Assembly: GCA_049297395.1 (NCBI GenBank)
Contig: JBAQUG010000445.1
Span: 1-27,927, forward strand
DNA length: 27,927 nt
Direction of reading: 5' to 3'
From: GWF2-50-93 sp049297395
GTDB taxonomy: Bacteria > Verrucomicrobiota > Lentisphaeria > Victivallales > GWF2-50-93
Part shown: in pieces, positions 21,857-27,927 of the stretch
How the letters are laid out: every line of letters starts with the position of its first letter
Position numbering within the stretch: the stretch's first letter is position 1
Position numbers and translations under genes: made by a program
The notes under the pieces: generated by a model
The model's input: only the letters and a program-made list of their open reading frames with translations
The model's database searches: none
Told to the model about the DNA's origin: nothing

Positions 21857-23194
21857 ATGAGCCTGGCAGTTAAAAAGTGGAAGATATTGATACATTCGAT
21901 GACCTTTGCAAGGGATTTCGGAATGACGTACACTCTCTCCCGCCTGTTGTCGCGGATGGGCTGCGAATGCATGGTCGTCAACAGTTCAAACATAACTTCC
22001 GAGCCGATGAAGCTCTGGAATCCAGATGCCATATTCTATGTAACGCCGGGCAGGACCGACAAGCTGATTGAGACCTACCCCAACGCTAAATTGTTCCTGT
22101 TCTCAGCCGAGGGAAGCGTCAACTACACCATCTCCGAAACCCAGATAGCCCAGGATCCAAACCTGCTTAAAAGATATTCCCGGATCTATCTCTGGGGCGA
22201 AGCGCAAAGGAAATATGTCCTGGACAAATATATGGCGACGCCGAATGCCAGCATGGAATCATTCGATGCTAAATTCATGGTATCCGGGAATCCCCGCGGC
22301 GACATAATAAAGTACGCCAACAACAAGCAGAAGACCGACAAGATAAAGATCGGCTTCGTTGGAAGCTTCTGGATCCTTAACACGATCAAAAAGGATTTCT
22401 CCCTATTCGGTTATCTTTTCGACAAGCGTTCGAACGCAAGGACCTGGGAGGACCTCATCTCCCAGATCAGATATTTAAAGGTCATGCTCGATCTGTTTGA
22501 ACAGCTGGACAATGACAAATACGAAATATGCCTGCGTCCATATCCCCTTGAAAGAAAGGACATATACCAGAAAATGGAGTATATGAAAAGCAGAGGCATC
22601 AAAATAGACGAATCGATAGACTTCTCATCCTGGCTCGCCAAGCAGGATCTCATCATAGGCAACGGGATCTCAACCACCATCTCACTCCTTGCCGTCGTAA
22701 AGAAACCATTCATAAACCTCACAACCGCCTGCGGCTCCTCACTGAAGATATTCGAGAAGATACTTCCACCTCAGCTGTTGTCGGTCATCGCTAAGAATTC
22801 ACCTTCGACCATAGAGGAGACATTGGAAAAGATAAGAACCTACCAGGATCATGTGTACTATGACGGAGATTCTGAAAAGCTCCTACATGAACTGTACAGC
22901 ACAAAGAGCTGCGAATCATCAGTTTTAAAGACTGCCCTAGATATTGTCAGCGTCCTGAATAAAAACACGACGGAACCGCAGCAGAAGTCCAGGCTTCCCA
23001 TTAAAATCATCAAGATACTTGACTACTTGAACATGAAATATAAATATTTCAGGAACAGGAATTCCATCGACAACGACTACAGTTTTTTCATCTATGGAGA
23101 CGTCCTTGAAAGAGTACAGAGGGAATTCGATCCTGTCTATGACAACATCATCAAGGATCCTGAAAACCAGAAACTTCTTGCCGGACTGGAGTAA
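21857..23194 (+). CDS. surface carbohydrate biosynthesis protein (GT-B-like)
   Basis: This 445-residue soluble protein starts KWKILIHSMTFARDFGMTYTLSRLLSRMGCECMVVNSS and has a second Rossmann-like segment starting KIKIGFVGSFWI. This is the two-domain layout of GT-B enzymes, and it resembles proteins annotated as surface carbohydrate biosynthesis proteins in spirochaete and other O-antigen loci. RPYPLERKD and IIGNGISTTISLLAVVKKPFINL resemble the donor-binding end of the fold. I see no named glycosyltransferase family signature. It may transfer a nonulosonic acid, because it stands directly upstream of the second nonulosonate block. GGAA lies 8 bp before the ATG. Confidence 0.65.
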   Translation: MSLAVKKWKILIHSMTFARDFGMTYTLSRLLSRMGCECMVVNSSNITSEPMKLWNPDAIFYVTPGRTDKLIETYPNAKLFLFSAEGSVNYTISETQIAQDPNLLKRYSRIYLWGEAQRKYVLDKYMATPNASMESFDAKFMVSGNPRGDIIKYANNKQKTDKIKIGFVGSFWILNTIKKDFSLFGYLFDKRSNARTWEDLISQIRYLKVMLDLFEQLDNDKYEICLRPYPLERKDIYQKMEYMKSRGIKIDESIDFSSWLAKQDLIIGNGISTTISLLAVVKKPFINLTTACGSSLKIFEKILPPQLLSVIAKNSPSTIEETLEKIRTYQDHVYYDGDSEKLLHELYSTKSCESSVLKTALDIVSVLNKNTTEPQQKSRLPIKIIKILDYLNMKYKYFRNRNSIDNDYSFFIYGDVLERVQREFDPVYDNIIKDPENQKLLAGLE

Positions 23195-23197
23195 GAC

Positions 23198-24232
23198 ATG
23201 AGTGAAAAACTACATCCTAAAGTGAAGGACAAATGGGGCTGCGAGGCTTTCAAGGACCTTGAAACAGGCTGCCAGATAAGAGAGGATCTCAAGGGGGGCT
23301 GGCTCAACTACAATTTCCATCCCGTATACAGCTGGAGGGCGCAGCCGAATTTCAAGCTGAAGACGATCCAGACCAATGAGTTCGGCCTCCGTTCCAGAAG
23401 CATGAAGGACCTCAAGGGCTACAGGTGCGTGCTTCTTGGGGGCTCCTTCGCGTGGGGCTACGGTGCATCGTCAAATGAATTTATTCCGTCATATGTGATA
23501 GAGGACCACCTCAACAAGAAGTACAATGACGAGGTTTCCGTGATCAACATGGCCGACCAGCTCTACTGCAGCATGCAGCAGATCCAGTCATTCGTGTTCA
23601 GCATGAATGAAATCAATCCGAAGATGGTGATCTGCATAACCGGATACAACGATATCGCACAGGGCCGCGCTGGCTACTATCAGAACAACATGAGATATGA
23701 CGAATACGTATCCTTCTTCAACTGGGGGAGGGATACAGGGCTTATCTTCGACGGCGGGTTCATCAAGAAGCTATTGCGCTTCGTCAGAAGAGGTGCACAA
23801 AGATGGAAGAACCCGTTCAAGGATAATTTCTCTTTTTCAAACCCTGATCCGAAGGACATCCCCCTCATCCTCAACAACCTGAAGATGGATGTCATCACCG
23901 GCATAGCCATGATGAAGAAGATCAAGGTCGTGTATGTCCTCGAGCCGGCCCTCTTCTTCAAGAAGAATGTTTCTGACTATGAGGCGGCTTATCTCCGCAG
24001 CGACGAGAAGAGATGCGAGTTCTTCAGGGAATATTACAAGCAGTTCAAGGACAAGATCTGGAATGATGGAGGAGCATACAAGTTCGACAACGTCCACTTC
24101 ATAGACTCCACTGTATATCTCGACGAATACAAGGAAACCCTGTTCTTCGACTGGATACATCTTTCCGACAAGGGTTTCAAGATATGGTCGGAAAAACTTG
24201 CAGAGGAAATCCATACAATTATCAGCGCTTGA
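23198..24232 (+). CDS. SGNH/GDSL-family hydrolase or O-acyltransferase
   Basis: This 344-residue SGNH-fold protein has the nucleophile Ser83 in LLGGSFAWG, the oxyanion-hole Asn151 in ITGYNDIA and the catalytic Asp318/His321 in FDWIHLSDKG, so the active site is intact. No signal peptide is visible, so it should act in the cytoplasm. In glycan loci such proteins remove or transfer O-acyl groups on sugars, and here it could edit acyl groups added by the AAC(3)/ACP set. GGAG is 6 bp before the ATG, and the gap to the preceding gene is 3 bp. A perfect hairpin follows the stop at 24237-24259. Confidence 0.85.
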   Translation: MSEKLHPKVKDKWGCEAFKDLETGCQIREDLKGGWLNYNFHPVYSWRAQPNFKLKTIQTNEFGLRSRSMKDLKGYRCVLLGGSFAWGYGASSNEFIPSYVIEDHLNKKYNDEVSVINMADQLYCSMQQIQSFVFSMNEINPKMVICITGYNDIAQGRAGYYQNNMRYDEYVSFFNWGRDTGLIFDGGFIKKLLRFVRRGAQRWKNPFKDNFSFSNPDPKDIPLILNNLKMDVITGIAMMKKIKVVYVLEPALFFKKNVSDYEAAYLRSDEKRCEFFREYYKQFKDKIWNDGGAYKFDNVHFIDSTVYLDEYKETLFFDWIHLSDKGFKIWSEKLAEEIHTIISA

Positions 24233-24236
24233 AGCG

Positions 24237-24259
24237 AATTTTTCCGGGACGGAAAAATT
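24237..24259. other. perfect hairpin between the SGNH and cytidylyltransferase genes
   Basis: AATTTTTCCG-gga-CGGAAAAATT pairs perfectly over 10 bp with a 3-nt loop, four bases after the stop of the SGNH gene. There is no trailing U-run in either direction, so it is not a standard intrinsic terminator. It may be an RNA-processing or stability element in the only sizeable gap of this sub-block. The ribosome binding site AAGGAA (24263-24268) of the next gene follows. Confidence 0.6.
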
Positions 24260-24274
24260 AACAAGGAATTTAGA

Positions 24275-25009
24275 ATGACAGAAAAATCCCAGAAAATCAA
24301 AACGGTAGCGATCGTGATGGCCAGAGGCGGTTCCAAGGGCATACCGAGGAAAAACCTCGCCCTGCTCAATGGGAAACCCCTGCTCTACTACGCAATTGAA
24401 TCAGGGCTCAAATGCCCTGGGATAGACCGTGTAATCGTCAGCACCGACGACAAGGATATCGCCGAGGCCGGCAAGAGATTCGGAGCCGAAGTGCCTTTCA
24501 TGCGCCCATCGGAACTTGCCCAGGCGGACACTCCGGACCGTCCAGTGATGGTGCATCTTATAAACTGGCTGAAGGAGAACGAGGGATATGAATTCGATTT
24601 CCTCGTGAACCTCCGCTGCACGACACCTCTCAAGAAGCCGTCCCAGGTTTCAGAGGCCATAAAGGCGGCGGTCGGAAGCGACTGCGATTCCCTGAGGACT
24701 GTCGAGAGGATCCAGGGCAAACATCATCCGTATTGGATGTACAAGATGGACGCGGAAGGGATCGCTTCATCGTTCGTCGACGGGATCGATGTTGCGAAAT
24801 ACCATCAGCGCCAGCTTCTTCCTCCGGCATATTCCGTGAACGGGCTGATCGATGTCATAAAAGTTGAAACAATACTGGCCGGTGGCCCGTTATACGGCAG
24901 GAAGATGAAGCTTCTTGAAACTGATCCTCTCTGTTCGCTCGATATCGACACTCCGGAGGATTTGATAATATGCAATGCAATAATGGAGAAATTCAATGAA
25001 CTGGTTTGA
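24275..25009 (+). CDS. second CMP-nonulosonate synthetase (NeuA/LegF type)
   Basis: This 244-residue cytidylyltransferase has the CTP motif VMARGGSKGIPRKNLALLNGKP and the terminal LDIDTPEDL. It is related to PseF but differs in the substrate region (YSVNGLIDVIKVETI instead of HDAGQFYWID), which puts it with the NeuA/LegF group. It would activate the product of the adjacent synthase at 24996 as a CMP sugar. AAGGAA is 6 bp before the ATG, and the gene overlaps the synthase by 14 bp, so the two are a coupled pair. The sugar could be N-acetylneuraminic, legionaminic or a related acid. Confidence 0.9.
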   Translation: MTEKSQKIKTVAIVMARGGSKGIPRKNLALLNGKPLLYYAIESGLKCPGIDRVIVSTDDKDIAEAGKRFGAEVPFMRPSELAQADTPDRPVMVHLINWLKENEGYEFDFLVNLRCTTPLKKPSQVSEAIKAAVGSDCDSLRTVERIQGKHHPYWMYKMDAEGIASSFVDGIDVAKYHQRQLLPPAYSVNGLIDVIKVETILAGGPLYGRKMKLLETDPLCSLDIDTPEDLIICNAIMEKFNELV

Positions 25010-26039
25010 GAAGCATATCTTGAAGAACAGGCACGTCCTCGTGATCGCCGAAGCGGGAGTCAACCACAACGGCAATTTCGATCAGGCCGTCCAATTGGTC
25101 AAAAAGGCGAAGGAGTCAGGCGCGGACTGCGTGAAATTCCAGACATTCACATACGAATCGAGCGAGTCGAAGAACTCAACTATGCCAGGATATTTCAAAG
25201 GCCGGCTCAGATGCAGGAGCAAGAAGGAGTTCTATGACTCAATACAGTTCACCAGGGAGCAGTTCAAGGAGCTCAAGGCCTGCTGCAGGGAGACCGGCAT
25301 CGAGTTCCTTTCGACCGCATGCGACATCGACGGGCTTGCGATACTCGCGGAAATCAAGTCGGAGGCGATAAAGATAGCGTCTGCGGACATGAACAACGAC
25401 TACCTTCTTTCAGCCCTCGGGGAAACCGGGATTCCTGCGATCTTCTCGACAGCGATGTCGACGATTCCAGAAATACGCCATGGCATTGAGACATATCTCT
25501 CCTATGGCGGAAAACAGTTTGCCCTGATGCAGTGCACTGCCCAGTATCCGACACCATACACCGACTTGAACATGAGGGCGATGGAGACATTGCGCGGGGA
25601 GTTCAAATGCCCGGTCGGATTTTCAGATCATAGTGAAGGCATCTACATATGCGTAGCCGCAGCAGCGCTTGGGGCTGCCATGGTTGAAAAACATTTCACC
25701 CTCAGCAGGAACCTTCCGGGAGTCGACCAGCCCGCATCGATCGAACCGCAGGAGCTCGTGGAGATGGTAAAGGGGATAAGGCAGGTCGAAGTCGGCCTTG
25801 GCAGCAGGGACAAGAAAGTCCAGCCAGCCGAATTGGACAATGCAAAACACATGAGACGGAGCCTGATGGCCGGCTGCGACATAAAGGCGGGCACAATCAT
25901 CAGCAGGAAACACATAGCCGCCAAGCGCCCTGGCATTGGCATACCTCCATGCATGATGGACCAGCTGATCGGAAGGGAACTGCTCGTCGACCTTGAAAAG
26001 GAAGATCTTTTCAACCTAAAGACGCTCAAACGCAGATGA
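24996..26039 (+). CDS. second nonulosonate synthase (NeuB/LegI type)
   Basis: This 347-residue enzyme condenses a hexosamine derivative with phosphoenolpyruvate. VIAEAGVNHNGNF is the NeuB beginning, the metal ligands are His212 (FSDHSEG) and His233 (EKHFTLS), and a C-terminal SAF domain is present (AGTIISRKHIAAKRPGIGIPP). The substrate motif reads PGVDQPASIEP, nearer the GPDHxAS of Neu/Leg synthases than the GPDSxFS of PseI, but with GVDQ in place of GPDH. It may therefore use a different sugar from both. GGAG is 7 bp before the ATG. The genes that would make its six-carbon substrate are not in the window and may lie to the right. Confidence 0.9.
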   Translation: MNWFEKHILKNRHVLVIAEAGVNHNGNFDQAVQLVKKAKESGADCVKFQTFTYESSESKNSTMPGYFKGRLRCRSKKEFYDSIQFTREQFKELKACCRETGIEFLSTACDIDGLAILAEIKSEAIKIASADMNNDYLLSALGETGIPAIFSTAMSTIPEIRHGIETYLSYGGKQFALMQCTAQYPTPYTDLNMRAMETLRGEFKCPVGFSDHSEGIYICVAAAALGAAMVEKHFTLSRNLPGVDQPASIEPQELVEMVKGIRQVEVGLGSRDKKVQPAELDNAKHMRRSLMAGCDIKAGTIISRKHIAAKRPGIGIPPCMMDQLIGRELLVDLEKEDLFNLKTLKRR

Positions 26040-26752
26040 AGAAGAATTTTCTAAAGAGATTCAGGAGCCTGACTGAAGACGATCTTCTTTCGGACATGCA
26101 TCTGCACAGCGCCTGGACTGACGGGGAAGCCTCTTTAAACGAGATGGTTGCCGAGGCCGTGAGGAAGGGACTGAAAAGGATCGCCTTCACGGATCATGTA
26201 AGGGATGCGTCCACCTACTGCATGTCTTTTGAAAACGAGATCGATGAGATTTCAGCCAAATCCGCAATCCACGTCCATGCCGGATTTGAAGCGAAGATAA
26301 GGGATTTCGACGGCAATCTTGATCTGCCATCCTACTGCTCAAGGGAAAGGCATCTTATAATAGGGAGCGTACATAGCATTCCGGTAGGTGGCGGAGAGTT
26401 CATGCATCCGCAAATATTCAAATCTCCTGAAGAGCTCAGGAAGAGCGAGTATGAACTGTATATGGCGCTGATAAAGTCCGGACAGGCGGACATACTTGGC
26501 CATGTAGGCGGAATGTCGAACAGGTTCGCTGGAAGTTTCAGCCATGAATATCTTGAAGGGATAATATCCTCATGCGCGAAAACCCAGACGGCGTTTGAAA
26601 TAAATTCCAGGTATCATTTGGACATGATGGATGAGCTTGTGCCCCTTCTTGAAAAATATGATCCGTATGTCTCCATCGGATCCGATGCGCATAAGCCGGG
26701 AGAAATAGGCGGATGCAACGAATTACTAAATAAACATTACAGGATGAAATGA
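26036..26752 (+). CDS. PHP-family phosphoesterase
   Basis: This 238-residue protein of the polymerase-and-histidinol-phosphatase family has SDMHLHSAWTDG (His22, His24), AFTDH, GFEAKI, IIGSVHSI, LGHVGG and SIGSDAHK, all in the order of the trinuclear-metal active site. It should release phosphate from a small phosphorylated substrate, possibly a sugar phosphate of the nonulosonate route. It overlaps the synthase (ATGA) and the ATP-grasp gene (ATGA), so the three are translated together. PHP genes next to ATP-grasp genes occur in several surface-glycan loci, but their joint reaction is unknown to me. Confidence 0.85.
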   Translation: MKKNFLKRFRSLTEDDLLSDMHLHSAWTDGEASLNEMVAEAVRKGLKRIAFTDHVRDASTYCMSFENEIDEISAKSAIHVHAGFEAKIRDFDGNLDLPSYCSRERHLIIGSVHSIPVGGGEFMHPQIFKSPEELRKSEYELYMALIKSGQADILGHVGGMSNRFAGSFSHEYLEGIISSCAKTQTAFEINSRYHLDMMDELVPLLEKYDPYVSIGSDAHKPGEIGGCNELLNKHYRMK

Positions 26753-27729
26753 AGACAAACATAGGTATAACATGCGTTGACTCCCTGGTCGGGCAGGGAA
26801 TAATAAGATCAATCCGGAAGTCGGATCTCTCCGTCAAACTCGACATAACAGGTTTTGAATATTTCGATGACACACTGGGCTCACACTGGATAGACAGGAC
26901 CTACATCATGCCCGATATACTCAAGGAGGGCGTAAAACAGGATTCCTATATCGACAAGATCATTGCGCACATAAAGAAGCACGATATAAAACTTCTTTTC
27001 ATCGGAATCGGATTCGAACTTGAGATGATGGCCGGTAACAGGAAACGCATCGAAGATGAAACAGGATGCACCGTCATCGTGAGCGATGAAAAGGTCATAG
27101 ATATCGCCGAGGACAAATATAAGACCTACCTCTTCCTGAAGGAAAACGGTATCCCGTGTCCCGACACATGGCTCCCGTCCGAAATAGACAAGGTCCGGTA
27201 TCCTGCAATAGTGAAACCCAGGACCAGTTCCGGCAGCCGCGGTCTTTCGCTCGCGAAAAACCGCCAGGAACTTGAGAGCACGCTGAAAACGCTTAATAAA
27301 CCGGTAATCCAGGAAAATGTCGGCAAGATGGAAAACGAGTATACATGCGGAGTGACGTTCTTCGACGGCGAAGTGAAGACGGAGATATGCCTCCGCAGGA
27401 CTCTCCGCCATGGAAACACGTACGCGGCATTCAACTCGCCAGATACTCCAAAGACCGTCTATGACTATATCAATGTCATTTCGAAGAAGCTGAAGCCTTT
27501 CGGCCCCTGCAACTACCAGCTTAGGACCGACAAGGATGGAACCCCTAAGATGTTTGAGATCAACGCAAGATTCTCCGGCACGACCTATGTCAGGCATTTC
27601 TTCGGGATAAACGAAGTCGAATACACGATAAAGCATCTTCTCGGGATGAAGACTCCGAAGTTCAAGATGAAATACGGAAAGGTCCTGAGGTATCTGGAAG
27701 ATTATTTTGTTGAGGATGAAAATGTCTGA
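26749..27729 (+). CDS. ATP-grasp ligase
   Basis: This 326-residue protein has an N-terminal Rossmann-like domain (NIGITCVDSLVGQGIIRSI) and an ATP-grasp domain with TYLFLKENGIPCPDTW, YPAIVKPRTSSGSRGLSL and the metal-binding MFEINARFSGTT. These match CarB-like ATP-grasp enzymes, which form a carbon-nitrogen or carbon-oxygen bond through an acyl phosphate. In glycan loci they are thought to attach an amino acid, or to form an amide, on a sugar. It overlaps the PHP gene (ATGA) and the following epimerase by 8 bp. The acceptor is unknown. Confidence 0.88.
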   Translation: MKTNIGITCVDSLVGQGIIRSIRKSDLSVKLDITGFEYFDDTLGSHWIDRTYIMPDILKEGVKQDSYIDKIIAHIKKHDIKLLFIGIGFELEMMAGNRKRIEDETGCTVIVSDEKVIDIAEDKYKTYLFLKENGIPCPDTWLPSEIDKVRYPAIVKPRTSSGSRGLSLAKNRQELESTLKTLNKPVIQENVGKMENEYTCGVTFFDGEVKTEICLRRTLRHGNTYAAFNSPDTPKTVYDYINVISKKLKPFGPCNYQLRTDKDGTPKMFEINARFSGTTYVRHFFGINEVEYTIKHLLGMKTPKFKMKYGKVLRYLEDYFVEDENV

Positions 27730-27927
27730 ATCCAGGACAATACTTTTAACCGGAGCAAACGGTTTCATCGGAAGAAACCTGTATGCCGGACTACGGAGAG
27801 AGCACAAGGTAATAAGGCTTTCCTGGCCAAAATACAGAGATCCCGACAGCAAGGATATTTTCTTTGCCGATCTTGCGAATTCCGCAGAAACGAAGAAGGT
27901 CGCCTCAAAGCTCATGCGGTTCAAGAT
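27722..27927 (+). CDS. NAD-dependent epimerase/dehydratase (5' part)
   Basis: The ATG at 27722 opens a frame that runs to the right edge without a stop (68 residues visible). RTILLTGANGFIGRNLYAGL is the TGxxGFIG nucleotide-binding loop of extended short-chain dehydrogenases, the fold of sugar-nucleotide epimerases and 4,6-dehydratases. It overlaps the ATP-grasp gene by 8 bp, so it belongs to the same operon. It may supply an early step to the second nonulosonate branch, but the missing C-terminus prevents assignment of a reaction. Confidence 0.85.
   Translation, partial: MSESRTILLTGANGFIGRNLYAGLRREHKVIRLSWPKYRDPDSKDIFFADLANSAETKKVASKLMRFK

Noticed and set aside
26881..27924. 347-residue reverse frame opposite the ATP-grasp gene
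   Set aside because: It is a long antisense frame produced by codon bias. The forward frame has intact ATP-grasp motifs and overlaps its neighbours as an operon gene.

Overview
The window looks like a piece of chromosome from a Gram-negative, moderate-GC bacterium. Every real gene is on the + strand. Surface-glycan genes with two nonulosonic-acid branches, a GbsR/MarR-type regulator, and AbiEii-like nucleotidyltransferases inside a sugar operon are a mix I associate with uncultured environmental or gut lineages (for example the PVC group). No rRNA or other phylogenetic marker is present, so the taxon stays open.

Left edge (1-1499): this part reads like the end of an integron gene-cassette array. 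A truncated small membrane-protein gene ends inside an attC-like hairpin (237-298). A RelB/DinJ-YafQ toxin-antitoxin pair follows, with its own consensus promoter and an operator-like dyad, and it is closed by a second attC-like hairpin (889-948). About 550 bp without a credible gene comes next, holding a run of perfect dyads and a long inverted repeat. No integrase is visible.

Glycan locus, entry (1500-4546): a GT4 glycosyltransferase, an orphan KAS III (FabH-like) enzyme, and a GbsR/MarR-type regulator with a near-perfect palindrome against its start codon. A strong intrinsic terminator closes this part. An unusual leader follows, with five tandem 7-bp repeats that are mirrored in inverted form further on.

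Pseudaminic acid block (4547-12805): pseB, pseC, pseF, a fused pseG-pseH and pseI supply every step from UDP-GlcNAc to CMP-pseudaminic acid. Two nucleotidyltransferase (AbiEii-like) modules interrupt the block, one before pseC and one after it. The second is followed by two tiny proteins that share a C-terminal motif. A CysE-like acetyltransferase precedes pseF.

Acyl/methyl tailoring block (12854-21833): two zinc-ribbon methyltransferases, a DUF4910 aminopeptidase-like protein, an HMGL-type aldolase, a metal-dependent cyclase/hydrolase, a third methyltransferase with an unrecognised N-terminal domain, an AMP-forming acyl ligase, a stand-alone acyl carrier protein and an AAC(3)-fold N-acyltransferase. 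The genes are mostly overlapping. I infer a pathway that builds an unusual acyl group, loads it on the carrier protein and transfers it to a sugar amine. This is the best candidate for an undescribed system here.

Second nonulosonate block (21857-27927): a surface-carbohydrate protein, an SGNH esterase/acyltransferase, a second CMP-nonulosonate synthetase and a second NeuB-type synthase (Neu/Leg-like rather than Pse-like). A PHP hydrolase, an ATP-grasp ligase and the start of an NAD-dependent epimerase follow. The locus continues past the right edge.
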